Part shown: piece by piece, positions 8,564 to 17,083 of the stretch
How the letters are laid out: each line of letters begins with the position of its first letter
Numbering within the stretch: position 1 is the stretch's first letter
Assembly: GCA_023251235.1 (NCBI GenBank)
Contig: JAHEZE010000011.1
Location: 1-48,793, forward strand
Source of the DNA: Sphingobacteriales bacterium
GTDB lineage: Bacteria > Bacteroidota > Bacteroidia > Chitinophagales > Chitinophagaceae
Length of the DNA stretch: 48,793 nt
Direction: 5' to 3'
Made by a program: the position numbers and the translations under genes
The notes under the pieces: model-generated
Seen by the model: only the letters and a program-made list of their open reading frames with translations
Databases searched by the model: none
What the model was told of the DNA's origin: nothing

Positions 8564-9181
8564 ATGAGAAAATTCATCACTTTTTCGGTTTTGCTTCTTC
8601 TTGCCATTCAAATGGAGGCGCAAAAATCCAAAAGACAAAAACAATTCAGCATTGCCATTATGAATGTCCAGACTGCAATGCCTTTTGATAAATTCAGTGC
8701 TTTACTTTATAAAGATCTGCATCCCGGTGTTGAAGCAGGAATTGGGTTTAACTGGAAAGTGAAACGTAAGCATGATTGGTACCAGGAATTTAAAGCAGGT
8801 TATTTCTTTCATCGCTTTGTACAGCATGGTATTCCTGTTTATACAAATTTTGGGTACAGGTATAAATTTTCAAGCAAGTTATCCCTTGCTACATCAATTG
8901 GCGCAGGCTATCTTCATTCTATTCCTGCCACAGCAAAATTCAAACTCGCTTCAAACGGCACTTATGAAAAAAATATTGGTGTTGGAAGAGTGCAGGCAAT
9001 GGCAATTTATTCGTTGGGTGCAGGATATATTTTTAGATCTTCTACACAAAAGCCATTCAAGCTTTTTGCAAGTTATCAGCAGAGAATACAAATGCCATTT
9101 GTAAAATCTTATGTTCCTATTCTGCCATATAGCAGTTTTATGATTGGTATCAGTAAATCATTAATCAGAAAAAATAAATAA
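8564..9181 (+). CDS. Small outer-membrane beta-barrel-like protein
   Basis: A 205-residue protein with a signal peptide (MRKFITFSVLLLLAIQMEAQ). The mature part is a series of amphipathic beta strands rich in aromatic residues and glycine, such as GIGFNWKVKRKHDWYQEFKAGYFFH and SLATSIGAGYLHS. The C-terminal strand is FMIGISKSL followed by a short basic tail. This resembles 8- to 10-stranded outer-membrane proteins of Bacteroidota; no enzymatic motif is seen. It starts 42 bases after the caspase-like gene and ends 3 bases before the serine-hydrolase gene, so the three are probably one operon. It may anchor or assist one of its exported neighbours (inference). Confidence 0.65.
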   Translation: MRKFITFSVLLLLAIQMEAQKSKRQKQFSIAIMNVQTAMPFDKFSALLYKDLHPGVEAGIGFNWKVKRKHDWYQEFKAGYFFHRFVQHGIPVYTNFGYRYKFSSKLSLATSIGAGYLHSIPATAKFKLASNGTYEKNIGVGRVQAMAIYSLGAGYIFRSSTQKPFKLFASYQQRIQMPFVKSYVPILPYSSFMIGISKSLIRKNK

Positions 9182-9184
9182 TTT

Positions 9185-10375
9185 ATGAAACCCTTTATCT
9201 ATATAAGCTTTTTTACTGTTTTCATTTTTCTTTCCTGCAACAAACCACAGATTGGCAAAACGAAAGTAGTTGGAGTGGCAATCCCATGGTCAGACTCAAG
9301 CAGTATCCATCCAAAAAATATTGCTTTCAGAAATTTAATAGAGAAATATAATAAAAAAGGATTGCCGGGAATTTCTTTACTTGTAACAGACAAAAATGGA
9401 ACATGGGTTGGTGCTACAGGGAAAGCAGATCTTACTAATAATATTGATTTTGTTCCAGGAACTGTTTCGAAAGTTGCGAGCATCACAAAACTTTTTATTG
9501 GCACACTGGTTTTTAAATTAATGGAAGATTCAGTAACTACAGGAATTGGCTATAAGGATATTAATACGAAAATTTCAAAATGGTTGCCTTCCGGAGTTAT
9601 CAATAAACTTCCCAATGGAAACTTAGTTACTCTTGGCCAATGTATGAATCATGAAACAGGAATTCCTGATGTGATTGAAGAAGATCCTTTTTACCTGGCT
9701 GTATTAAATAATCCCAATAAAAAATGGAGAGCAGAAGAATTGCTTGAGTTTATTTACAATAAAACTCCTTTATTCAAACCATCGGATACAGCAATTTATT
9801 CCAATACCAACACAATTCTTGTAACAATGGTTATTGAAGCAGCGACAGGTAAAAATCATGCTGATTTATTGAAACAATATGTTTTGAATCCATTGAACCT
9901 GGCAAACACTTTTTACCAACCACATGATAAATTACCCAATAGTGTAGCACAGGGATATTTTGATCTTTATAACAATAATACAATTATCAATGTTTCCAAC
10001 CTCGTTACAGGAAGCGGAAATGGTTATGGCGGCATTTACAGTAATCTTTTTGATTTGCAAAAATTTCTAAATGCATTATTGGTTCAAAGAACATTTTTGA
10101 AGCCTTCGTCAATGGCTATTATGGAAACCTATGGCAAGTCCGATGATCCAAACCAATATGGATATGGAATTATGAAAAAATTTATCAGTCGTGGAATTAA
10201 TGCCGGCTATGGACACAGTGGCCGGGATCTTGGCTACACTGCCAACATGTTTTATTTTACCAATAAGAAAGTGTCACATATCTTCTTTATTAATTATGGT
10301 ACGGATGCTGATAGTGGATTAAAACAAGTCTTCAAAGATTTCCAGGAGGAATTATTGAATCTTACTCTTAATTAA
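9185..10375 (+). CDS. Lipoprotein serine hydrolase of the beta-lactamase/DD-peptidase (class C) family
   Basis: A 396-residue serine hydrolase with a lipoprotein signal (FLSC, lipidated Cys at residue 18). The catalytic S99-I-T-K102 is the SxxK motif, Y205-S-N207 the YxN motif, and H344-S-G346 replaces the KTG box as is usual in the AmpC/esterase-like S12 family. Relatives include D-aminopeptidases, esterases and PBP4*-type enzymes, so a true beta-lactamase role should not be assumed. A periplasmic location attached to a membrane is expected. It starts 3 bases after the outer-membrane protein gene. Its stop overlaps the converging rlmB stop by 4 bases. Confidence 0.85.
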   Translation: MKPFIYISFFTVFIFLSCNKPQIGKTKVVGVAIPWSDSSSIHPKNIAFRNLIEKYNKKGLPGISLLVTDKNGTWVGATGKADLTNNIDFVPGTVSKVASITKLFIGTLVFKLMEDSVTTGIGYKDINTKISKWLPSGVINKLPNGNLVTLGQCMNHETGIPDVIEEDPFYLAVLNNPNKKWRAEELLEFIYNKTPLFKPSDTAIYSNTNTILVTMVIEAATGKNHADLLKQYVLNPLNLANTFYQPHDKLPNSVAQGYFDLYNNNTIINVSNLVTGSGNGYGGIYSNLFDLQKFLNALLVQRTFLKPSSMAIMETYGKSDDPNQYGYGIMKKFISRGINAGYGHSGRDLGYTANMFYFTNKKVSHIFFINYGTDADSGLKQVFKDFQEELLNLTLN

Positions 10376-11139
10376 AGACTCTGACGTTGTTTCATTGCTT
10401 CAAATAAAATAATCCCCGTTGCCACTGAAACATTCAAGCTTTCAAAATCCCCACTCATGGGGATTTTTATTTTTTCATCACAAGCCTTTAACAGAGCGGG
10501 ATAAATCCCTTTTTCTTCACTGCCAATAACTAAAGCGCAAGGCTCAGTAAAATCAACTTCAATAATACTTTTTGCGGCCTTCATTTCACTGGCATAAACT
10601 TTTATACCATTCAGATGCAATTCATCAATTGTTTTTAATAAACTACTTACTCTGCAAACGGGTATTTTTTCCAAAGCGCCGGCTGATGTCAGAATCGCAT
10701 CTTCATTTAATGCTCCAATTCCTTTATCCGGAATAATAATGGCTTGCACTCCCATGCAATAAGCAGTACGGGCTATGCCACCGATATTCCTGATATCAGT
10801 TATTCCATCCAGTATGAGGAAAAGCGGGGTCTCTCCTTTTTCTATTACAAAGGATATGATATCCTGCAGATTTATGTACTGTACTTTAGCTATCTGTGCT
10901 ACACAGCCTTCATGATTGGTAATATTAAAAGCATTGAGTTTGGCTACCGGAACATAATTAACAGGAATAGCATTTTGCAGTGCCATTTTTTTAATTTCAT
11001 TTACCTGGCTGCCGATTACTTTTGTATCAAGATAAATTCTGTCCAGTGCCTGCCCGGTTTGCAAAGCCTTCATCACGGCTTGACGGCCAATTACCAAAGA
11101 ATTTTTCCTGGGACGATTTTGGTGTCTGAAATTTTTCAC
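10372..11139 (-). CDS. rlmB: 23S rRNA 2'-O-methyltransferase, RlmB/TrmH family
   Basis: A 255-residue SPOUT methyltransferase. The N-terminal 75 residues form the small substrate-binding domain (VIGRQAVMKAL). The C-terminal SpoU domain has the three family motifs: DGITDIRNIGGIART near residues 110-125, VIGSEEKGIYP near 203-213, and IPMSGDFESLNVSVATGI near 223-240. SAM binds in the trefoil knot made by the last two. RlmB methylates G2251 in the 23S rRNA P-loop. The assignment to RlmB rather than another TrmH paralogue rests on length and N-terminal domain. It lies just downstream of metK, which makes its methyl donor, though a strong terminator separates the two. Confidence 0.85.
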   Translation of the reverse strand: MKNFRHQNRPRKNSLVIGRQAVMKALQTGQALDRIYLDTKVIGSQVNEIKKMALQNAIPVNYVPVAKLNAFNITNHEGCVAQIAKVQYINLQDIISFVIEKGETPLFLILDGITDIRNIGGIARTAYCMGVQAIIIPDKGIGALNEDAILTSAGALEKIPVCRVSSLLKTIDELHLNGIKVYASEMKAAKSIIEVDFTEPCALVIGSEEKGIYPALLKACDEKIKIPMSGDFESLNVSVATGIILFEAMKQRQSL

Positions 11140-11160
11140 TTGTCAAATGTATTATAAACT

Positions 11161-11193
11161 AAAAACCCTGCAAGTTTTTCCAAACTCACAGAG
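11161..11193 (-). terminator. Rho-independent terminator of metK
   Basis: On the minus strand a 12-base stem (11182-11193 with 11166-11177, three G-U pairs) closes a four-base loop and is followed by five Ts (11161-11165). It lies between the metK stop and the rlmB start and should separate the two same-strand genes. Confidence 0.75.
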
Positions 11194-11219
11194 TCTTCGT
11201 AATTCCCCTTTAAGAGGAT

Positions 11220-12470
11220 TTAGAGGGTTTTTATTCCAAAAGCTTTTTTCACTTTTCCTACATAATCCAGCTTTTCCCAGGTAAACAATTCTACTTTTCT
11301 TTTTGCCACTCTGCCATCAGGAGAAACAAATGTTTTTTCAACAATTTGCGGGCTGCGACCCATATGTCCGTATGCGGCTGTTTCGCTGTAAATAGGATTG
11401 CGAAGTTTCAATCGGCTTTCAATAAAGTAGGGACGCATATCAAAAATCTTACTCACCTTATCTCCAATCTCAGCATCAGTCATTTTTACTTTTGCTGATC
11501 CGTATGTATTTACATTAATGCTGGTCGGTTGAGCTATACCGATTGCATAGGATACTTGTACCAGCACTTCATCACACACTCCTGCAGCTACCAGGTTCTT
11601 TGCAATATGTCGTGTTGCATAGGCTGCGCTTCTATCGACCTTACTTGGGTCCTTTCCACTAAATGCGCCACCACCATGAGCTCCTTTACCGCCATAGGTA
11701 TCAACAATGATTTTTCTACCGGTTAAGCCGGTATCACCATGCGGCCCACCAATTACAAATTTTCCGGTTGGGTTGATATGATACTTGATCTTATCATTAA
11801 ACTGTTTCTGAACAGATTTTTTACATTTCCCTTTCACCCTTGGAATGAGAATGTTGATAATATCTTTTCTGATTTTCTCCTGGCTTATGTTATCATCATG
11901 TTGTGTGGAAACTACAATTGCATCAATACGGATCGGGGTATTATTATCGTCATATTCCAGTGTAACCTGGCTTTTAGCATCCGGCCTCAGGTATTTAATC
12001 TGTTTATTCTCTCTGCGCAAAGCAGCTAACTCAATTAGCAGTTTATGAGCAAGATCCAGTGCTAAGGGCATATAATTGTCTGTTTCATTACAAGCATACC
12101 CAAACATCATTCCCTGGTCACCGGCGCCCTGTTCTTCTTTCTTTTTTCTGTCCACACCCTGATTGATGTCAGGTGATTGTTCATGAATAGCAGAGAATAC
12201 TCCGCAACTGTTTGCTTCAAACATGTATTCGCTTTTAGTATATCCTATCCTGCGAATAACTTCACGGGCAATCTCCTGTACATCCAGGTAAGCTTTGGAT
12301 TTCACTTCTCCTGCCAATACTACTTGGCCAGTAGTTACAAGTGTCTCACAGGCAACTTTAGAATTTGGATCAAAAGCAAGAAAATTGTCGATCAAAGCAT
12401 CACTTATCTGATCGGCTATTTTGTCCGGGTGCCCCTCGGATACGCTTTCAGAAGTAAACAAATATGGCAT
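11220..12470 (-). CDS. metK: S-adenosylmethionine synthetase
   Basis: A 416-residue methionine adenosyltransferase that makes SAM from methionine and ATP. Landmarks include [17 protein letters not shown] at residues 9-25 with the ATP-contacting His14, [12 protein letters not shown] near 116-127, the P-loop-like [19 protein letters not shown] near residue 270, and a normal C-terminus. The length is slightly above the E. coli enzyme (384) because of insertions common in Bacteroidota. The 196-base leader before the ATG contains two hairpins (12591-12638) that may belong to termination of the upstream gene or to metK control. Confidence 0.97.
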   Translation of the reverse strand: MPYLFTSESVSEGHPDKIADQISDALIDNFLAFDPNSKVACETLVTTGQVVLAGEVKSKAYLDVQEIAREVIRRIGYTKSEYMFEANSCGVFSAIHEQSPDINQGVDRKKKEEQGAGDQGMMFGYACNETDNYMPLALDLAHKLLIELAALRRENKQIKYLRPDAKSQVTLEYDDNNTPIRIDAIVVSTQHDDNISQEKIRKDIINILIPRVKGKCKKSVQKQFNDKIKYHINPTGKFVIGGPHGDTGLTGRKIIVDTYGGKGAHGGGAFSGKDPSKVDRSAAYATRHIAKNLVAAGVCDEVLVQVSYAIGIAQPTSINVNTYGSAKVKMTDAEIGDKVSKIFDMRPYFIESRLKLRNPIYSETAAYGHMGRSPQIVEKTFVSPDGRVAKRKVELFTWEKLDYVGKVKKAFGIKTL

Positions 12471-12590
12471 TCAATTTCAGATTTAATATTTATAATTTTT
12501 ATTTATTATCCCGGCGTTTGGTTCTCTATTAAGCTTTGTTGCGTCGCACTCTTCAGCGCTTTGTCCGCAATTGAGCTAAAGGAAATTCAA

Positions 12591-12614
12591 AAGCCCCTTA
12601 AGATTTTGGGGCTT
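12591..12614 (-). terminator. Hairpin terminator downstream of DUF4270 gene
   Basis: On the minus strand AAGCCCC (12614-12608) pairs with GGGGCTT (12597-12591) around a 10-base loop and runs into TTTT. It sits about 53 bases after the stop of the DUF4270 lipoprotein gene and about 120 bases before the metK start. Confidence 0.6.
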
Positions 12615-12617
12615 ATT

Positions 12618-12638
12618 CGGGTGTAAAGATAACACCCG
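12618..12638. other. Second hairpin in the metK leader enclosing a -7-like sequence
   Basis: A perfect 7-base inverted repeat, CGGGTGT/ACACCCG, with a 7-base loop. Read on the minus strand, the loop and its edge give TATCTTTA (12631-12624), one base from the Bacteroidota -7 consensus TAnnTTTG. It could be the metK promoter, part of a double terminator with the adjacent hairpin, or a regulatory leader. The -33 element is weak. Confidence 0.4.
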
Positions 12639-12666
12639 GCACAATTCAATTGAATACATTTATCCA

Positions 12667-14148
12667 CTAAATTTTCGAATAAACGATTCGCAATTTCATT
12701 TTTTGTGTAGCATGATTACCGCCCCCCAATCTTACACGGCCAACACCTAAATTTGAATTGATCTGGAGGGGTACTGAAATATAGTTTCCGGTATTGGAAG
12801 CATTACCCGTTTTCATTTCATCATAAATAAAATGATGAGTAAGCAGTCTGAAATTATGAAGGGGTTCTTTCTGAGTAAAAATATTCTGAATATAACGGGT
12901 GATATTAAATTTCCAGGTCCGGATGATATTGCCTGCACCATCTACTCCATTTTTCCCATACATACCGAATTGTTGCTGGCGTACTCCTGTATTATCAATT
13001 TCGAAATCATAGGGAATGGCCTTAAATTTTGATATAGATGAATCATACAAATCAAGAAATAATGCCTGTGGTGGAAAGAAGTTTTTATCAGAAACATCAT
13101 ACACTTCTTCCATGGTCAGTTCAGCACGGTGTACAATTCTGTTACTGAGATTTTGAAGGCCGGGTATTTTTAAAGCGGCATAGCTGCCGGGAGCATTAAT
13201 TAAATAAACGAAGTTATCAGGCGTTGTCCCCCCTTGTGCCGACAATAATGGAGTTCCGGAATAATTCCTTTCGATAAAGTTGTGATGAGCTGATGCCCCG
13301 GTAAAAGTGAAATACGATACAGTCGTATCTTGTTTTCCGCCTTTAGTATACCGGTAATATATTGCCAGCTTGGTATTAGGATCATTGGCTAAACCAAATG
13401 CCATTAATGCATTTCCGAACAAAGGATCTGCTTCAATGGCAAATCCTTTGAAATAAGTTTTAAAAGCTGAATCAGAAGCATATGCATTGGTTGAATCATA
13501 CCCCGGGCCTTTTAATAACCTTATTCCAAAGTTATCATTCAGTTTAATCCGTAATTGATTCGCCGTCGTATCCTGTAAAACTTTTACTGAATCTTTTAAT
13601 GAATAAGGGAAAAAATCTTTGGAGCCCAATAGGTTGGAATAAGTAAAGTTTTGCTGGCGAACCTGGTAAAGAGTATCTGCCCTGAAAACATTGGATTGAT
13701 CCATTTCATAAACCTTGAAACGTTGTGTTGCCAGACTGTCTCCATAAGTTCCCTTCCATCCAAGAACAAAAACCACTGAATCAAAATACAGGCTGTCTGT
13801 ATTGGTGATGCCTGAAAAAGTCCATTTGTAAGAAGAAGGTTTGAGTTCCAGGAAAAGTTTTGCATTGGTTTTTCCAAAAATCGGATCATTGAAAATATTT
13901 CCGATTAAATGATTCTCGGTGTTGCCGATCAGTAATGAATCATCAGTAGCTGTAAATAGACCGTTGTAGGCTTCAACAGTGAGGGAAGTATCAAAAGTAG
14001 TAACCCCATCCACCCCGGGAATGATATCATCACCCAGGTTAGTTGTTTCACTAATTTTTTTGCAGGAAGAAAAAGCCAGGAAAAGAACCAAAAAAAGAAA
14101 TAAAGCAGCAGGTTTTATTTTCTTCACAAATAATGTTTTAAGGGACAA
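12667..14148 (-). CDS. DUF4270 family lipoprotein
   Basis: A 493-residue exported lipoprotein. The signal sequence is long and ends at a lipobox (FSSC, Cys29). The mature N-terminus (TTNLGDDIIPGVDGVTTFDT) and the repeated beta-rich segments fit the Bacteroidota DUF4270 family, whose function is unknown. It follows the GT5-like gene on the same strand after 24 bases; this order beside panC recurs in related genomes as far as I recall. It probably sits in the outer membrane or periplasm. A hairpin terminator follows at 12591-12614. Confidence 0.85.
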   Translation of the reverse strand: MSLKTLFVKKIKPAALFLFLVLFLAFSSCKKISETTNLGDDIIPGVDGVTTFDTSLTVEAYNGLFTATDDSLLIGNTENHLIGNIFNDPIFGKTNAKLFLELKPSSYKWTFSGITNTDSLYFDSVVFVLGWKGTYGDSLATQRFKVYEMDQSNVFRADTLYQVRQQNFTYSNLLGSKDFFPYSLKDSVKVLQDTTANQLRIKLNDNFGIRLLKGPGYDSTNAYASDSAFKTYFKGFAIEADPLFGNALMAFGLANDPNTKLAIYYRYTKGGKQDTTVSYFTFTGASAHHNFIERNYSGTPLLSAQGGTTPDNFVYLINAPGSYAALKIPGLQNLSNRIVHRAELTMEEVYDVSDKNFFPPQALFLDLYDSSISKFKAIPYDFEIDNTGVRQQQFGMYGKNGVDGAGNIIRTWKFNITRYIQNIFTQKEPLHNFRLLTHHFIYDEMKTGNASNTGNYISVPLQINSNLGVGRVRLGGGNHATQKMKLRIVYSKI

Positions 14149-14172
14149 ATCAGTTTTGATATTGGTTTTATT

Positions 14173-14988
14173 TTACCGCGTTGCAAGGTCGCTATACAAT
14201 TGTAAATAGTCTGTTAAATCAGATTCAGGATTATACAATAATGTTTTTTTGCCACGTATCTTGGTGAATTCCTCTGCCAGCTTTTTTTCAATCTTATCTG
14301 TTCCAAAAGTTATTGCATCGGCGTAAGTGGCCCCCCCTCTGAAAAGAGCAGTATTTGTAGTCTCTTTAAACACTTCCAGATCCTTATCTTTAATACTCGC
14401 ATGTATTAAAGCTTTTTTTAAAAATTGGTTTCCCAATTTTTCTTTAAATGTATTCTGGCCAATAGTAAAAATTATTTTGCTTTGGGAAAAAACCGGCTCC
14501 TTTTTATAAACTGTTTTCAGGTAAGCAGGAATCAATCCTGACATCCAGCCACTGCAATGGATAATATCAGGTGGCCATCCGAATTTTTTTACGGTTTCCA
14601 AAGCCCCTTTGCAAAAAAATACGGTACGAAGGTCATTATCAGCATACCACTTTTCATGCTCATCATAAAAAACGAATTTCCTTTTGAAAAGATCCTCATT
14701 ATCCAGGAAATAAATCTGCAACCTTGCATTGGGAAGAGAAGCTACTTTAATCTGCAATGGCATATCATCACTGTCCACGGAAATATTTATTCCGGATAAC
14801 CTAACCACTTCATGTAAGCGATGACGACGTTCGTTTATGACTCCAAAACGGGGCATAATACAGCGAACTTCAAAACCCGAATCATTTGTTTTTATTGCCA
14901 GCCTGTTCACAATTTCTGAAAACTCAGTAAGTTCCAGGTATGGTGATATTTCATTGGCAATAAACAGAATTCTTTTCTTTGCTGACAT
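14173..14988 (-). CDS. Glycogen/starch synthase-like protein with only the N-terminal GT5 domain
   Basis: A 271-residue protein resembling the N-terminal Rossmann half of GT5 glycogen synthases, with the recognisable DIIHCSGWMSGLIPAYLK block (about 141-158, canonical HxHDWHTGL) and ISPYLELTEFSEIV at 14-27. Canonical GlgA is about 480 residues. The second GT-B half is absent, and the ADP-glucose-binding KxGGL motif expected at about residues 19-23 is replaced by ELTEF. Glycogen synthesis is therefore doubtful; a structural, regulatory or altered transferase role is more likely. The frame is open with no sign of decay, so it looks like a stable reduced family. A good TACTTTTG -7 element lies 66 bases upstream. 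Confidence 0.7.
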   Translation of the reverse strand: MSAKKRILFIANEISPYLELTEFSEIVNRLAIKTNDSGFEVRCIMPRFGVINERRHRLHEVVRLSGINISVDSDDMPLQIKVASLPNARLQIYFLDNEDLFKRKFVFYDEHEKWYADNDLRTVFFCKGALETVKKFGWPPDIIHCSGWMSGLIPAYLKTVYKKEPVFSQSKIIFTIGQNTFKEKLGNQFLKKALIHASIKDKDLEVFKETTNTALFRGGATYADAITFGTDKIEKKLAEEFTKIRGKKTLLYNPESDLTDYLQLYSDLATR

Positions 14989-15053
14989 CTTGTGCTTGTT
15001 TGAGTTTATTCCCTTAACCAGTTAATTTCAGAAGTAAAATTTTGGGATGGGCG

Positions 15054-15061
15054 CAAAAGTA
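15054..15061 (-). promoter_or_regulatory. Candidate Bacteroidota -7 element for the GT5-like/DUF4270 genes
   Basis: The minus strand reads TACTTTTG, an exact match to TAnnTTTG, about 66 bases before the ATG at 14988. Nineteen bases further upstream the -33 position reads TTC instead of TTG, so only the -7 half is strong. Confidence 0.45.
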
Positions 15062-15119
15062 AACATTTTATTCCGATATTGAACTCGAAAAAGGCCTTGT
15101 ACAGTTAATTTGAACTGAA

Positions 15120-15971
15120 ATGATTTTATTAAAAAAACCAGAGCATCTTCGGTCTTTTCTGGAAAAAAAGAGAGCTGAAGGATTAAATATTGGGTTGGTG
15201 CCAACAATGGGAGCACTGCACCCCGGGCATTTGTCATTGCTCGAAAAGGCAAAGAAAGAAAATGATATTGCTGTTTGCAGCATTTTTGTAAATCCAACTC
15301 AATTCAATGATTCGGATGATTTTAAAAAATATCCCGTAACGATTGAACAGGATATCTATTTGTTAGAAACCGGAGGATGTGATCTGCTTTTTATGCCATC
15401 TGTAAATGGAATTTATCCGGATGGTACAGAAAACCTCAGGCATTATGCTATCGGTCATCTTGAAACAATTTTGGAAGGGAAATACAGGCCTGGACATTTT
15501 CAGGGAGTTTGTCAGGTAGTTCACCGGCTGTTGGAAATAATATTTCCAGATAAACTTTATCTTGGGCAGAAGGATTACCAGCAATGTATGGTAATAAAGA
15601 AGTTAATTGAACTTACAGGTTTAAATGAAAAAACAGGTTGTATCATCTGCCCAACTTTACGTGAGCATGATGGACTGGCAATGAGTAGCCGGAACCTTCG
15701 TTTAAATGAAGAAGAAAGAAATAAAGCCGTGTTGATTTCAAGGGCATTAAAATTTATTAAAGACAATCTTCAGCGGGGAAACATCATGCAGATAAAAAAT
15801 GATGCAATGAAAATGCTGTATCAAAATAGTTTCAAAATTGATTACGTTGAAGTAGCTGATGCGGGTACGTTGCAAGAAGTGGAAAACTGGGATGGCAAAC
15901 AAAAATTGATTGCCCTGGCAGCTGCTTTTATTAATAAAGTGCGGCTGATTGACAATATGATTATTAATTAA
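15120..15971 (+). CDS. panC: Pantoate-beta-alanine ligase (pantothenate synthetase)
   Basis: A 283-residue enzyme that joins pantoate and beta-alanine using ATP in pantothenate (CoA precursor) synthesis. It has the nucleotidyltransferase HIGH-type motif H34-P-G-H37 inside PTMGALHPGHLSL, then SIFVNPTQF, LGQKDYQQ near residue 150, and the KMSKS-equivalent M188-S-S-R-N192. Length is typical. Its partner panB (pantoate formation) is 4.7 kb downstream on the same strand. The gene is divergent from the GT5-like gene. Confidence 0.96.
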   Translation: MILLKKPEHLRSFLEKKRAEGLNIGLVPTMGALHPGHLSLLEKAKKENDIAVCSIFVNPTQFNDSDDFKKYPVTIEQDIYLLETGGCDLLFMPSVNGIYPDGTENLRHYAIGHLETILEGKYRPGHFQGVCQVVHRLLEIIFPDKLYLGQKDYQQCMVIKKLIELTGLNEKTGCIICPTLREHDGLAMSSRNLRLNEEERNKAVLISRALKFIKDNLQRGNIMQIKNDAMKMLYQNSFKIDYVEVADAGTLQEVENWDGKQKLIALAAAFINKVRLIDNMIIN

Positions 15972-16001
15972 ATCTTACAATTTCCATTCACTTCAATACT
16001 G

Positions 16002-16009
16002 TAATTTTG
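16002..16009 (+). promoter_or_regulatory. Candidate -7 element before the flippase-like gene
   Basis: TAATTTTG matches TAnnTTTG exactly and lies 51 bases before the ATG at 16061. No clear TTG occurs 19 to 20 bases upstream, so it is a half-supported promoter. If real, it would start the run of genes from 16061 toward ppk. Confidence 0.4.
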
Positions 16010-16060
16010 CCTCACGAAAGAAGGAAATAAACTTTTAAAGCAATTATATATGCTTATTTT

Positions 16061-17083
16061 ATGAAGATCAATTTCCCCGCATTTTTAAAATATCTTTTCT
16101 TTTTTATTTTAGGTATTTTTTTTGTTTGGCTTTCAGTTAAAAATATTAATTATGAAAATTGGGAACAGATAAAGGATGCAGTTGCCAATGGCCGTAAATG
16201 GGTAATTATCCCGGTAATATTTATGCTTTTGCTGGCACATTACAGCCGGGCGATGAGATGGAAACTTTTAATGGAGCCATTAGGTTATCAACCATCCAAC
16301 TTTAATGCTTTTGCCGCTGTGATGATTGGATACCTGGTTAATGCTGCTGTACCAAGGCTTGGAGAAGTATTTAAATGTACCTTACTTGCCAGATACGAAA
16401 AAGCCAAAGTGGATAAACTGATTGGAACTATCCTTATTGAAAGAGCAGTGGATGTGGTTTTTCTTGTTTTTGTTTTCCTGCTAGCCATATTTTTGCAGGG
16501 AAATATTTTCGGGCAGTTTTTAAAAAATTTGCTGACAAAATTCTTTCATGATAAAACTGGTAACCTTTCCCAGACAAAACTTCTGATAGGAACCGGCATT
16601 TCGCTCATTATTATTTTACTTTTCTATTTTATTCTAAAAAAATTTGGACACATTGATGTGGTGGCTAAAGTAAAATTGTTTATAAAAAATATTATGCATG
16701 GACTATCAAGTATCCGTTACCTACAGCATAAGGGCTTGTTTTTATTTCACAGTGTTTTGATATGGAGTATGTATTTATTAGCTTCTACTGCAGGTTTGTT
16801 TGCTATCAAAGAGACCCAGCATCTGGGAATTTTAGGGGGAATCTCGGCACTGGCTATTGGAACTGTTGGAATAATTTTGACTCCAAATGGGATTGGAGCT
16901 TATCCCCTGCTTATTGCTCAATTGATGGGTCTTTATGGATTAAATCCAGATACTACAGGAAATGCCTCCGGCTGGCTCATGTGGAGTGCACAGACTTTTA
17001 TTATTATCGTTGGCGGACTCATTTGTTTTATTTTAATTTCGAGGGTAAATAAAGTAAATAAAAATCAAGTTGAAACATCCTGA
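16061..17083 (+). CDS. Lysylphosphatidylglycerol synthase TM-region/UPF0104 family flippase-like membrane protein
   Basis: A 340-residue integral membrane protein with about eight hydrophobic helices, starting with FLKYLFFFILGIFFVWLSV. It carries family features such as SRAMRWKLLMEP near residue 62 and NAAVPRLGEVFKC near 93-105. This is the flippase-like membrane domain of MprF, found alone in many bacteria and annotated as DUF/UPF0104. The aminoacyl-transferase domain is absent. Such proteins are thought to act on lipid translocation or export, but a substrate cannot be assigned. Its 3' end overlaps the heptose-phosphate adenylyltransferase gene by 14 bases, suggesting a cell-envelope lipid or LPS role. 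Confidence 0.8.
   Translation: MKINFPAFLKYLFFFILGIFFVWLSVKNINYENWEQIKDAVANGRKWVIIPVIFMLLLAHYSRAMRWKLLMEPLGYQPSNFNAFAAVMIGYLVNAAVPRLGEVFKCTLLARYEKAKVDKLIGTILIERAVDVVFLVFVFLLAIFLQGNIFGQFLKNLLTKFFHDKTGNLSQTKLLIGTGISLIIILLFYFILKKFGHIDVVAKVKLFIKNIMHGLSSIRYLQHKGLFLFHSVLIWSMYLLASTAGLFAIKETQHLGILGGISALAIGTVGIILTPNGIGAYPLLIAQLMGLYGLNPDTTGNASGWLMWSAQTFIIIVGGLICFILISRVNKVNKNQVETS

Noticed and set aside
9185-10375. True class C beta-lactamase conferring resistance
   Set aside because: The motifs fit the broader S12 family; a lipoprotein in this cluster is more likely an esterase or peptidase.
12471-12666. SAM-II or other SAM riboswitch upstream of metK
   Set aside because: The hairpins do not show the conserved core sequences of SAM-I, SAM-II or related classes that I can recognise.
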